From Pseudomonas trivialis (GTDB lineage Bacteria; Pseudomonadota; Gammaproteobacteria; Pseudomonadales; Pseudomonadaceae): a stretch of 64,000 nucleotides of DNA. The notes below the pieces were generated by a model. It had not been told where the DNA came from, searched no databases, and saw only the letters and a list, made by a program, of their open reading frames with translations. Where the stretch lies: contig NZ_JYLK01000012.1 in assembly GCF_001439805.1 (NCBI RefSeq), positions 124,001 to 188,000 on the forward strand, written 5' to 3'. Numbering within the stretch: the first letter of the stretch is position 1; each line of letters begins with the position of its first letter. Positions 33,203 through 42,176 of the stretch are shown one piece after another. The translations under genes were made by a program, and so were the position numbers.

Positions 33203-35797
33203 TCAGGCGGTCGCCGTTGATGCCAGGAAGTCCTGGGCAAAACGCTGCAACACGCCGCCCGCCTCGTAGATCGATACTTCTTCGGCGGTGTCCAGGCGGC
33301 AAGTCACCGGCACCTCGACACGTTCGCCATTTTTACGATTGATTACCAGGGTCAACTGCGCACCCGGGGTGCGCGCGCCGAGCACGTCATAGGTTTCACT
33401 GCCGTCGATCTGCAGGGTATGACGGTCGGTGCCCGGCAGAAATTCCAGCGGCAGCACGCCCATGCCCACCAGGTTGGTGCGATGGATGCGCTCGAAGCCT
33501 TCGGCGGCAATCGCTTCCACCCCGGCCAGGCGCACGCCCTTGGCCGCCCAGTCGCGGGATGAGCCCTGACCGTAGTCGGCGCCGGCGATGATGATCAGCG
33601 GCTGCTTGCGCTGCATGTAGGTTTCGATGGCTTCCCACATGCGCGTGACCTGGCCCTCGGGCTCGATGCGCGCCAGCGAGCCCTGCTTGACCTTGCCGTT
33701 TTCCACCACCATTTCATTGAACAGTTTCGGGTTGGCGAAGGTGGCGCGCTGGGCGGTCAAGTGGTCGCCCCGATGGGTCGCATAAGAGTTGAAGTCGACT
33801 TCCGGCAGGCCCATTTTCGCCAGGTATTCGCCGGCCGCACTGTCGAGCATGATGGCGTTGGACGGCGACAGGTGATCGGTGGTGATGTTGTCCGGCAGCA
33901 CCGCCAGCGGGCGCATGCCCTTGAGCGGCCGCGCCCCGGCCAGCGCGCCTTCCCAATACGGCGGGCGGCGAATATAGGTGCTTTGCGGGCGCCAGTCGTA
34001 CAGCGGCGCCACCTTGGGGCCGGTGTCCTCGTGGATCGCGAACATCGGGATATACACCGCACGGAACTGCTCTGGCTTGACCGAGGCCTTGACCACCGCG
34101 TCGATCTCTTCGTCGCTGGGCCAGAGGTCCTGCAGGCGGATTTCATTGCCCTGCGCGTCGAGCCCGAGCACATCCTTTTCGATGTCGAAACGGATGGTGC
34201 CGGCAATCGCGTAGGCCACCACCAACGGTGGCGAAGCCAGGAACGCCTGCCTGGCGTACGGGTGAATACGCCCGTCGAAGTTGCGGTTGCCCGACAACAC
34301 GGCGGTGGCGTACAGGTCGCGGTCGATGATTTCCTGCTGGATCAAAGGGTCCAGCGCGCCGGACATGCCATTGCAGGTGGTGCAGGCAAACGCCACCACG
34401 CCAAAACCGAGTTTTTCCAGTTCGTCAGCCAGGCCCGCTTCTTCCAGGTACATGGCCACGGTCTTCGAGCCCGGCGCCAGCGACGACTTGACCCACGGTT
34501 TGCGCGTCAGCCCCAGCCTGTTGGCGTTGCGCGCCAGGAGACCGGCGGCGATCACGTTGCGTGGGTTGCTGGTGTTGGTGCAACTGGTGATGGCGGCAAT
34601 GATCACCGCGCCATCGGGCATCTGCCCCGGCACTTGGTCCCATTGGCCGCTGATGCCTTTGGAGGCCAGGTCACGGGTGGCGACACGGGCGTGAGGATTG
34701 CTCGGCCCGGCCATGTTGCGCACCACGCTGGACAGATCGAACGTGAGGCCGCGCTCGTATTGCGCGCCCTTCAGGTCATCCGCCCACAGGCCGGTGTGGC
34801 GGGCGTACTGTTCGACCAGGGCAACCTGTTCGTCTTCACGGCCGGTGAGTTTGAGGTAGGCGACGGTCTGCGGGTCGATGTAGAACATCGCCGCCGTGGC
34901 GCCGTATTCCGGGGCCATGTTGGAGATGGTCGCGCGGTCGCCCAGGGTGAGGTTTGACGCGCCCTCGCCGAAAAACTCCAGCCATGCACCGACCACTTTT
35001 TGCTTGCGCAGAAACTCGGTCAGCGCCAGCACCATGTCGGTGGCGGTGATGCCCGGCAGCAGCTTGCCGGTCAGCTCGACGCCGATGATTTCCGGCAGGC
35101 GCATCCACGATGCGCGACCGAGCATCACGCTCTCGGCTTCCAGACCGCCCACGCCAATGGCGATCACGCCCAGGGCATCGACATGCGGGGTGTGGCTGTC
35201 GGTGCCGACGCAGGTATCCGGGAAGGCCACGCCGTCGCGCACCTGGATCACCGGGGACATTTTCTCCAGGTTGATCTGGTGCATGATGCCGTTGCCCGGC
35301 GGGATCACGTCGACGTTCTTGAAGGCTTTTTTGCTCCACTCGATAAAGTGGAAGCGGTCTTCGTTGCGGCGATCCTCGATGGCGCGGTTTTTCGCGAACG
35401 CGTCCGGGTCGGCACCGCCCGCTTCGACGGCCAGGGAGTGATCGACGATCAACTGCGTCGGCACCACCGGGTTGACCTGCGCAGGGTCGCCGCCTTGCAG
35501 GGCGATGGCGTCACGCAGGCCGGCGAGGTCGACCAGCGCGGTCTGGCCGAGAATGTCATGGCACACCACGCGGGCCGGAAACCATGGAAAGTCGAGGTCG
35601 CGCTTGCGCTCGATCAACTGGCGCAGGGACGCATCGAGGGTGGCCGGGTCGCAGCGGCGCACCAGGTTCTCGGCCAGTACGCGGGAGGTGTAGGGCAAGG
35701 TGGCGTAGGCGCCAGGGGTGATGGCTTCGACCGCCGCGCGGGTGTCGAAGTAATCCAGCCGACTGCCTGGGAGCGGTTTGCGAAATTCAGTGTTCAT
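33203..35797 (-). CDS. acnD: 2-methylcitrate dehydratase, Fe/S-dependent
   Basis: An 864-residue aconitase-superfamily enzyme dehydrating 2-methylcitrate in propionate breakdown. [4Fe-4S] ligands are in AITSCTNTSNP and ACTTCNGMSGALD. The C-terminal swivel domain shows IIAGADYGQGSSRDWAAKG and the substrate motif GFERIHRTNLVGMGVLPLEF. AcnD with PrpF replaces the iron-free PrpD found in enterics; no prpD is present. About 190 bases, including a REP doublet, separate it from the upstream prpC. Confidence 0.95.
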   Translation of the reverse strand: MNTEFRKPLPGSRLDYFDTRAAVEAITPGAYATLPYTSRVLAENLVRRCDPATLDASLRQLIERKRDLDFPWFPARVVCHDILGQTALVDLAGLRDAIALQGGDPAQVNPVVPTQLIVDHSLAVEAGGADPDAFAKNRAIEDRRNEDRFHFIEWSKKAFKNVDVIPPGNGIMHQINLEKMSPVIQVRDGVAFPDTCVGTDSHTPHVDALGVIAIGVGGLEAESVMLGRASWMRLPEIIGVELTGKLLPGITATDMVLALTEFLRKQKVVGAWLEFFGEGASNLTLGDRATISNMAPEYGATAAMFYIDPQTVAYLKLTGREDEQVALVEQYARHTGLWADDLKGAQYERGLTFDLSSVVRNMAGPSNPHARVATRDLASKGISGQWDQVPGQMPDGAVIIAAITSCTNTSNPRNVIAAGLLARNANRLGLTRKPWVKSSLAPGSKTVAMYLEEAGLADELEKLGFGVVAFACTTCNGMSGALDPLIQQEIIDRDLYATAVLSGNRNFDGRIHPYARQAFLASPPLVVAYAIAGTIRFDIEKDVLGLDAQGNEIRLQDLWPSDEEIDAVVKASVKPEQFRAVYIPMFAIHEDTGPKVAPLYDWRPQSTYIRRPPYWEGALAGARPLKGMRPLAVLPDNITTDHLSPSNAIMLDSAAGEYLAKMGLPEVDFNSYATHRGDHLTAQRATFANPKLFNEMVVENGKVKQGSLARIEPEGQVTRMWEAIETYMQRKQPLIIIAGADYGQGSSRDWAAKGVRLAGVEAIAAEGFERIHRTNLVGMGVLPLEFLPGTDRHTLQIDGSETYDVLGARTPGAQLTLVINRKNGERVEVPVTCRLDTAEEVSIYEAGGVLQRFAQDFLASTATA

Positions 35798-35860
35798 CGT
35801 CAGGACTCGGTCACGGTGATTGCACAGGAAGCCGGAGCTCGAACTGGAACGCGATCCCCT

Positions 35861-35948
35861 GTGGGAGGGGGCTTGCTCCCGATGGCGGTGTGACAGTCGC
35901 TACATGTGCTGAATGACACACCGTCATCGGGAGCAAGCCCCCTCCCAC
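35861..35948. repeat. REP doublet (REPIN) inside the prp operon
   Basis: GTGGGAGGGGGCTTGCTCCCGAT (35861 onward) and its inverse copy ending at 35948, with inner arms GGCGGTGTG/CACACCGTC extending the hairpin. It lies between prpC and acnD, where it could reduce or stabilise read-through. Confidence 0.93.
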
Positions 35949-35983
35949 ATTTGATCCGATTGCCAATTCGGGATCGACGGTCT

Positions 35984-37111
35984 TCAGCGACGTTCGATTG
36001 CCACGAACTTGCGCTGCTCGACGCCGGTGTACTCGGCGCTTGGACGGATGATGCGGTTGTTGGCGCGCTGTTCGAACACATGGGCCGCCCAGCCGGTGAG
36101 GCGTGAGCAGACGAAGATCGGGGTGAACAGCTTGGTCGGGATGCCCATGAAGTGATACGCCGAGGCATGGTAGAAGTCGGCGTTGGGGAACAGTTTTTTC
36201 TGTTCCCACATGGTTTTGTCGATGGCTTCGGAAACCTTGAACAGCACGGTATCGCCCACTTCGTCAGCCAGCTTTTTCGCCCAGCCCTTGATCACCTCAT
36301 TGCGCGGGTCGCTGTCTTTGTAGATCGCGTGGCCAAAGCCCATGATCTTGTCCTTGCGCGCCAGCATGCCGAGGGTGCCCTCCACCGCTTCTGCGGCCGA
36401 GCCGAAACGCTCGATCATTTCCATCGCCGCTTCGTTGGCGCCGCCGTGCAGCGGGCCGCGCAGCGAGCCGATGGCCGCCGTGACGCAGGAATACAGGTCG
36501 GACAAGGTCGAGGCACACACCCGCGCGGTGAAGGTGGAGGCGTTGAATTCGTGCTCGGCGTAGAGGATCAGCGACACGTTCATCACTTTGACATGCAGGT
36601 CGCTGGGCTTCCTGCCATGCAGCAGGTGCAGGAAGTGGCCACCGATGCTCGGTTCGTCGGTCACGCAATCGATGCGCTGGCCGTCGTGGCTGAAGCGGTA
36701 CCAGTAGCACATGATCGCCGGGAAGGCGGCGAGCAGGCGGTCGGTGACATCGTGCTGCGCACTGAAGTCTTTTTCCGGCTCGATATTGCCCAGGAACGAG
36801 CAGCCGGTGCGCATCACGTCCATCGGGTGGGCGTCGGCGGGGATGCGTTCGAGCACTTCCTTCAAGGCTTGCGGCAGGTCGCGCAGCGTGCCGAGCTTTT
36901 TGCTGTAGTCCGCCAGTTGGGCCTGGGTCGGCAGCTCGCCGTACAGCAGCAGATAGGCAACTTCTTCAAACTGCGCGTCGGCGGCCAGTTCACGCACATC
37001 GTAGCCACGGTAGGTAAGACCGGCGCCGGCCTGGCCCACGGTGGACAGCGCAGTCTGCCCGGCCACCTGGCCACGCAGGCCGGCGCCACTCAATACTTTT
37101 GCTTCAGCCAT
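35984..37111 (-). CDS. prpC: 2-methylcitrate synthase
   Basis: A 375-residue citrate-synthase-family enzyme joining propionyl-CoA and oxaloacetate. Signatures: LTYRGYDVRELAADAQFEEVAYLLLYGELP, the catalytic His region SLRGPLHGGANEAAMEM, the FGHAIYKDSDPR motif and the final arginine-containing FTPIFVCSRLTGWAAHVFEQR. Its length and the presence of prpB and acnD alongside separate it from the TCA-cycle GltA. Confidence 0.95.
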   Translation of the reverse strand: MAEAKVLSGAGLRGQVAGQTALSTVGQAGAGLTYRGYDVRELAADAQFEEVAYLLLYGELPTQAQLADYSKKLGTLRDLPQALKEVLERIPADAHPMDVMRTGCSFLGNIEPEKDFSAQHDVTDRLLAAFPAIMCYWYRFSHDGQRIDCVTDEPSIGGHFLHLLHGRKPSDLHVKVMNVSLILYAEHEFNASTFTARVCASTLSDLYSCVTAAIGSLRGPLHGGANEAAMEMIERFGSAAEAVEGTLGMLARKDKIMGFGHAIYKDSDPRNEVIKGWAKKLADEVGDTVLFKVSEAIDKTMWEQKKLFPNADFYHASAYHFMGIPTKLFTPIFVCSRLTGWAAHVFEQRANNRIIRPSAEYTGVEQRKFVAIERR

Positions 37112-37153
37112 GGTGTTTCTCCAATTTTGTCGTTGTTCAGGGAGCCACGAGGT

Positions 37154-38047
37154 TTATTTTTTGGCGGCGAACAGCGCGTCGAGCTTCTGTTCGAAGGTGT
37201 GGTAGTCGATACGGTCGTAAAGCTCCATGCGGGTTTGCATGGTGTCGACCACGTTCTGTTGGGTGCCGTCGCGACGGATCGCGGTGTAGACGTTCTCGGC
37301 GGCCTTGTTCATGGCGCGAAAGGCCGAGAGCGGGTACAGCACCAGAGAAACATCCGCAGATTTCAACTGTTCGGTGGTGTACAGCGGGGTCGCGCCGAAT
37401 TCGGTGATGTTGGCCAGAATCGGCGCTTTGACGCGGGCGGCAAACAGTTTGTACATGTCCAGTTCGGTGATGGCTTCCGGAAACACCATGTCGGCACCGG
37501 CCTCGATGCACGCGGCGGCACGTTCCAGGGCGGACTCCAGTCCCTCGACGGCCAGGGCGTCGGTGCGCGCCATGATCACGAAGCTGTCATCGGTGCGCGC
37601 GTCCACGGCGGCCTTGATGCGGTCGACCATTTCCTGCTGGGACACGATTTCCTTGTTGGGACGATGGCCGCAGCGCTTGGCGCCGACCTGGTCCTCGATA
37701 TGGATGGCTGCGGCGCCGAACTTGATCATCGACTTGACGGTGCGCGCCACGTTGAACGCCGAGGAGCCGAAACCGGTGTCCACGTCCACCAGCAGCGGCA
37801 GGTCGCACACGTCGGTGATGCGGCGCACATCGGTGAGCACGTCGTCCAGGCCGGTGATGCCCAGGTCCGGCACACCCAGGGAGCCGGCTGCGACGCCGCC
37901 GCCCGACAGGTAGATCGCCTTGAAGCCGGCGCGTTTGGCCAGCAGGGCGTGGTTGGCATTGATCGCGCCGACCACCTGCAAGGGGTGCTCACTGGCAACC
38001 GCGTCACGGAAACGCTGGCCCGGCGTACTTTTAGTGTTGGAACTCAT
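37154..38047 (-). CDS. prpB: 2-methylisocitrate lyase
   Basis: A 297-residue isocitrate-lyase-family enzyme cleaving 2-methylisocitrate into pyruvate and succinate. It has VDVDTGFG for Mg2+ binding and the active-site KRCGH loop (GAKRCGHRPNKE), plus IMARTDA and VFPEAITELDMYK. The ATG at 38047 overlaps the prpR stop (ATGA), so regulator and enzyme are coupled. Confidence 0.95.
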   Translation of the reverse strand: MSSNTKSTPGQRFRDAVASEHPLQVVGAINANHALLAKRAGFKAIYLSGGGVAAGSLGVPDLGITGLDDVLTDVRRITDVCDLPLLVDVDTGFGSSAFNVARTVKSMIKFGAAAIHIEDQVGAKRCGHRPNKEIVSQQEMVDRIKAAVDARTDDSFVIMARTDALAVEGLESALERAAACIEAGADMVFPEAITELDMYKLFAARVKAPILANITEFGATPLYTTEQLKSADVSLVLYPLSAFRAMNKAAENVYTAIRRDGTQQNVVDTMQTRMELYDRIDYHTFEQKLDALFAAKK

Positions 38048-38757
38048 GACTCACCTCGTGATTGGGCGGCACCGTCGGGGAAGTGACGGGCAATGTTGCG
38101 TTTTGAGGCGCCGATATGGCGGCGCATCAGCAGTTCGGCCAGTTCACCGTCGCGCTCGGCAATCGCGTCGAGAATGCGGTGATGCTCGGCAAAGGCCTGG
38201 CGTGGGCGATTGGGCGTGGCGGAAAACTGAATGCGGTACATGCGCACCAATTGATACAGCTCGCCGCAGAGCATTTGGGTCAGGGTGCGATTGCCGGCGC
38301 CTTGAATTATCCGGTAATGAAAATCGAAGTCGCCTTCCTGCTGGTAGTAGCCCAGGCCGGCCTGAAACGCCTCGTCCCGCTCGTGGGTGTGCAGCACCTG
38401 GCGCAGCTCTTCGATCTCGGCGTCGGTCATGCGCTCGGCGGCGAGGCGGCAGGCCATGCCTTCGAGGGATTCGCGGATCTCATAAAGCTCGACCAGCTCT
38501 GCGTGGCTCAAGGACACCACCCGCGCGCCGACGTGAGGCACCCGCACCAGCAGGCGCTGGCCCTCGAGACGGTGGATCGCTTCACGCAACGGCCCGCGAC
38601 TGATGCCGTAGGTGCGCGCCAGCTCCGGCTCGGAGATCTTGCTGCCGGGGGCGATCTCGCCCTTGACGATGGCAGCCTGGATACGCCGGAACACGTTCTC
38701 GGACATGGTCTGGGAATCGTCCTGCGTCGGCACCGGGGCTTGCAGCTGATCCAACAT
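38044..38757 (-). CDS. prpR: GntR-family (FCD) regulator of the propionate operon
   Basis: 237 residues. The N-terminal GntR winged helix (SENVFRRIQAAIVKGEIAPGSKISEPELARTYGISRGPLREAIHRL) is followed by an FCD ligand domain with metal-binding His residues (EGDFDFHYRIIQGAGN, AFAEHHRILDAI, RRHIGASKRNI). The start at 38757 is taken as MLDQLQAP. Two TTGTCGACA boxes, at 38758-38767 and 38831-38842, fit FCD-type operators and suggest autoregulation of the whole prpR-B-C-acnD-prpF unit. Confidence 0.92.
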   Translation of the reverse strand: MLDQLQAPVPTQDDSQTMSENVFRRIQAAIVKGEIAPGSKISEPELARTYGISRGPLREAIHRLEGQRLLVRVPHVGARVVSLSHAELVELYEIRESLEGMACRLAAERMTDAEIEELRQVLHTHERDEAFQAGLGYYQQEGDFDFHYRIIQGAGNRTLTQMLCGELYQLVRMYRIQFSATPNRPRQAFAEHHRILDAIAERDGELAELLMRRHIGASKRNIARHFPDGAAQSRGES

Positions 38758-38767
38758 ATTGTCGACA
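38758..38767. promoter_or_regulatory. PrpR operator-like box, start-proximal
   Basis: ATTGTCGACA directly abuts the prpR start codon and matches ten of twelve bases of the palindrome at 38831. Binding here would block translation initiation or transcript elongation. Confidence 0.5.
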
Positions 38768-38830
38768 CTCTTAAAAGCAATGTGGCAAAAACTAGCCAAT
38801 CAACCTTTATTAGTCAAAGAATAAATCAAC

Positions 38831-38842
38831 ATTGTCGACAAT
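38831..38842. promoter_or_regulatory. PrpR operator-like palindrome
   Basis: ATTGTCGACAAT is a perfect 12-base palindrome in the AT-rich region 74 bases upstream of prpR. It fits the TTGT-N2-ACAA form used by GntR/FCD regulators. Confidence 0.6.
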
Positions 38843-39028
38843 CGTCTAATAACCTCCGGCAAGCTCCGCCAAGACATGGCCGCCTGCCAGCGCTGGCGCC
38901 AAAAAAGCATCATGTTAGAATGCCCGCCGCTTTTGCCTGACATCACTGGATGAAACGGCGCACGAGGGAGTTTGCGCAGCAATGCCAGTCGCCTTGAATC
39001 AAACATCGCACTGCACGCCTCAGGATCT

Positions 39029-39565
39029 ATGAGACTCAAGCCCTTCCTTTTATTGATGTGCCTGCTGGCCGTACCGGGCCTTGGCGTCGCCGCCGAGAAG
39101 ACCGTGTATGGCCTCAACGAATACGCGCAATTGGCCGGCATCAACCTCGAAGTCGCCGCCAAACTGGACACCGGCGCCAAGACCGCCTCCCTCAGCGCCC
39201 GTGATATCAAGCGCTTCAAGCGCAACGGCGAATCCTGGGTGCGCTTTTATCTGGCCATCGACGCCGCCCATTCCCACCCCATCGAACGGCCCCTGGCCCG
39301 CGTGAGCAAGATCAAGCGCCGCGCCGGTGACTACGACCCCGATGAAGACAAGAACTACACCGCCCGCCCAGTGATTGCCCTGAATATCTGCATGGGCAGC
39401 GCTTTGCGCAGCATAGAAGTGAACTTGACTGACCGAAGTACCTTCCAATACCCGCTGTTGATCGGCTCCGAAGCGCTGAAGCGCTTTGATGCGCTGGTCG
39501 ACCCCAGTCTTAAATACGCAGCGGGCAAGCCTGCCTGCGCCGCCGACGCTCATACCGCCGAGTAA
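39029..39565 (+). CDS. RimK-operon retropepsin-like protein (annotated 'ATP-dependent zinc protease')
   Basis: 178 residues with signal peptide MRLKPFLLLMCLLAVPGLGVAA, so exported. The core AKLDTGAKTASLSARDIKRF has the DTGA motif of retropepsin-like aspartic proteases, despite the usual database name of zinc protease. It begins a three-gene operon with a 7TM transglutaminase-like protein (5 bases downstream) and a RimK-type ligase. The ATG at 39029 has CAGGA upstream. The operon's product is not known to me; a ligase-made peptide processed in the periplasm is a reasonable inference. Confidence 0.85.
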   Translation: MRLKPFLLLMCLLAVPGLGVAAEKTVYGLNEYAQLAGINLEVAAKLDTGAKTASLSARDIKRFKRNGESWVRFYLAIDAAHSHPIERPLARVSKIKRRAGDYDPDEDKNYTARPVIALNICMGSALRSIEVNLTDRSTFQYPLLIGSEALKRFDALVDPSLKYAAGKPACAADAHTAE

Positions 39566-39570
39566 ACCGA

Positions 39571-41103
39571 ATGCGCTCTTTGACCCTGCACCTGAGAATC
39601 CTCATCGCCATCCTGGTGGTGCTGGGTATTTCGGTCACCTGTTACCAGATCTTCGTGCTGGGCATTCCTGTTACCGAGGATGCCACCGACGATCTGTGGA
39701 ACATCGACGCCAAGGTCGAGTTCGTCGCCAATCCGAAAGACCCGGTGAAGATCCAGATGTTCGTGCCGCCCCTGAGCCGCGACTTCGTGAGCCTTAACGA
39801 AAGCTTCATTTCGAACAACTACGGGGTCAGCGTCAACCGCACCGATGGCAACCGCAAGGTCACCTGGTCGGCACGCCGCGCCAAGGGCAACCAGACCCTG
39901 TATTACCGCCTGGTGCTGACCAAGCGCTACAGCGGTGAAAAAATCAAGGTCAAGGGCCCGACCTTCCGCGACAGCATCGCCGTTGAAGGCCCGGAAAAAA
40001 TCGCCGCTGAAGCCCTGCTGGCACCGATCCGCCAGCACTCGGCCGACGTCGAGACCTTCATCACCGAAGCGATCAAGCGCACCAACAACCTCAGCGACGA
40101 CAACGTCAAGCTGCTGCTGGCGGGCGATCCGTCCACAGCGCACAAGGCCAAGATCGTCGAGCTGCTGCTGTCCATCGCCCATGTGCCGGTGGAAAAGGTC
40201 CACACCATTCGCCTGGTCGCCGACCAGCCGCAAAGCCCGGAACTGTGGCTGCGCAGCTTCAACGGTAATGACTGGCTGTACTTCAACCCGGAAACCGGCG
40301 AACAGGGCCTGCCTGCCGACCGCCTGCTGTGGTGGACCGGCGACGAAAACCTGATCACCGTGGACGGCGGCAAGAAAGCCATGGTGACCTTCAGTCTGAA
40401 CAACAGCGAGATGAACGCGATTCGCCTGGCCAAGCTGACGGACGAGAACACCGACGCCAACTTCCTCGAATACTCGCTGTACGGCCTGCCGCTGCAGACC
40501 CAGCAGACCTTCATGATCATGGTGATGATCCCGATTGGCGTGCTGGTGATCCTGATCCTGCGCAACCTGATCGGCCTGCAGACCCTGGGTACCTTCACCC
40601 CGGTGCTGATTGCCCTGGCGTTCCGCGAGACGCAGTTGGGCTTCGGGATTGTGCTGTTCACGATTATCACCGCGCTGGGGCTGTCGTTACGCTCCTACCT
40701 GGAACACCTGAAGCTGCAAATGCTGCCCAGGTTGTCGGTGGTGCTGACTTTCGTGGTGGTGCTGATTGCGGCCATCAGCCTGTTCAGCCACAAGCTGGGG
40801 CTGGAGCGCGGGCTGTCGGTGGCGCTGTTCCCGATGGTGATCCTGACCATGACCATCGAACGCCTGTCGATCACCTGGGAAGAACGCGGCGCCAACCATG
40901 CACTGAAAGTGGCGATCGGCACGCTGTTCGCGGCGTCGCTGGCGCATATCATCATGAGCGTGCCGGAGTTGATCTACTTCGTGTTTACCTTCCCGGCGAT
41001 CCTGTTGATTCTGGTGGGCTTCATGCTGGCCATGGGGCGTTATCGCGGCTACCGCCTGACCGAGCTGGTGCGTTTCAAGGCCTTCCTGAAGGCTGACCAG
41101 TAA
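39571..41103 (+). CDS. Inactive transglutaminase-like protein with 7TM domain
   Basis: 510 residues. One N-terminal membrane helix (LHLRILIAILVVLGISVTCYQIFVLGI) is followed by a large periplasmic region with a transglutaminase-like fold (AKIVELLLSIAHVPVEKVHTIRLV). About seven helices follow from residue 305 (FMIMVMIPIGVLVILILRNLIGLQTLGTFTPVLIALAF onward). Its family is called inactive because the Cys-His-Asp triad is not conserved. The stop overlaps the start of the ligase gene. Confidence 0.9.
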   Translation: MRSLTLHLRILIAILVVLGISVTCYQIFVLGIPVTEDATDDLWNIDAKVEFVANPKDPVKIQMFVPPLSRDFVSLNESFISNNYGVSVNRTDGNRKVTWSARRAKGNQTLYYRLVLTKRYSGEKIKVKGPTFRDSIAVEGPEKIAAEALLAPIRQHSADVETFITEAIKRTNNLSDDNVKLLLAGDPSTAHKAKIVELLLSIAHVPVEKVHTIRLVADQPQSPELWLRSFNGNDWLYFNPETGEQGLPADRLLWWTGDENLITVDGGKKAMVTFSLNNSEMNAIRLAKLTDENTDANFLEYSLYGLPLQTQQTFMIMVMIPIGVLVILILRNLIGLQTLGTFTPVLIALAFRETQLGFGIVLFTIITALGLSLRSYLEHLKLQMLPRLSVVLTFVVVLIAAISLFSHKLGLERGLSVALFPMVILTMTIERLSITWEERGANHALKVAIGTLFAASLAHIIMSVPELIYFVFTFPAILLILVGFMLAMGRYRGYRLTELVRFKAFLKADQ

Positions 41104-42089
41104 TGTTCGGTTTCTGGAAGACCTGGAAGGCCCTCGAAGCACGCGGGATCATGGGCATCAACCGGCGTAACGCCGATTACGTGCTCAAGTACAACAAGCG
41201 CAGCCTTTACCCGTTGGTGGATGACAAGATCATCACCAAGGAGCGCGCGCTGGCCGCCGGCCTGCATGTGCCGGAAATGTACGGGGTGATTTCCACCGAA
41301 AAAGGCATCGACAAGCTCGACGAGATCATCGGCGGGCGCAGCGACTTCGTGATCAAACCGGCCCAGGGCGCTGGCGGTGACGGCATTCTGGTGGTGGCGG
41401 ACCGTTTTGAAGGACGCTATCGCACGGTGTCGGGCAAGATCATCAGCCATGAAGAAATCGAACATCAGATTTCCAGCATTCTGACCGGCCTGTATTCCCT
41501 GGGTGGGCATCGCGACCGCGCGCTGATCGAATACCGCGTGGTGCCCGACCAGATCTTCAAGAGCATCAGCTACGAAGGGGTGCCGGACATCCGCATCATC
41601 GTGCTGATGGGCTACCCGGTCATGGCCATGCTGCGCCTGCCGACCCGTCAGTCCGGCGGCAAGGCCAACCTGCACCAGGGCGCAATCGGCGTGGGCGTCG
41701 ATCTGGCCACCGGCCTGACCCTGCGCGGCACCTGGCTGAACAGCATCATCACCAAGCACCCCGACACCACCAACGCCGTGGACGGTGTGCAATTGCCCAA
41801 CTGGGACGGCTTCATGAAGCTGGCGGCCGGCTGCCATGAGTTGTGCGGGCTGGGCTATATCGGCGTGGACATGGTGCTGGACCAGGAGAAAGGCCCGCTG
41901 ATCCTGGAGCTGAATGCGCGGCCGGGGTTGAATATTCAGATCGCCAACGATTGCGGTTTGACCCTGCGCACCCATGCCGTGGAAGCGCGGCTGGAAACCC
42001 TGAAAGCCGATGGCGTGACGGAAACGCCGGAAGAACGGGTGAGGTTTGTGCAGGAGATGTTCGGGCATATTCCGCCCGTGGAAGGCTGA
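41103..42089 (+). CDS. Alpha-L-glutamate ligase-like protein (RimK-type ATP-grasp)
   Basis: 328 residues of the ATP-grasp fold. It has ATP-binding segments FVIKPAQGAGGDGILVV and LIEYRVVPDQIFKSI, and metal-binding residues in GYIGVDMVLDQEKGPLILELNARPGLNIQIAN. It probably joins an amino acid such as glutamate to an amine or peptide. The coupling to the preceding membrane protein (overlap at 41103) and the exported retropepsin-like protein defines a conserved operon. Confidence 0.9.
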   Translation: MFGFWKTWKALEARGIMGINRRNADYVLKYNKRSLYPLVDDKIITKERALAAGLHVPEMYGVISTEKGIDKLDEIIGGRSDFVIKPAQGAGGDGILVVADRFEGRYRTVSGKIISHEEIEHQISSILTGLYSLGGHRDRALIEYRVVPDQIFKSISYEGVPDIRIIVLMGYPVMAMLRLPTRQSGGKANLHQGAIGVGVDLATGLTLRGTWLNSIITKHPDTTNAVDGVQLPNWDGFMKLAAGCHELCGLGYIGVDMVLDQEKGPLILELNARPGLNIQIANDCGLTLRTHAVEARLETLKADGVTETPEERVRFVQEMFGHIPPVEG

Positions 42090-42176
42090 CCGAGTCGTCT
42101 GTGGGCAATTGCCTCTAGGAGCAAATCCTACAGCGGACTACAATCCCCTCCCCGCGCTTTGGCTGATCCACCCCGC

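Noticed and set aside
36152..38086. A 644-codon plus-strand frame spanning prpC and prpB
   Set aside because: It crosses two well-identified minus-strand genes and their gap, and has no domain-like segments.
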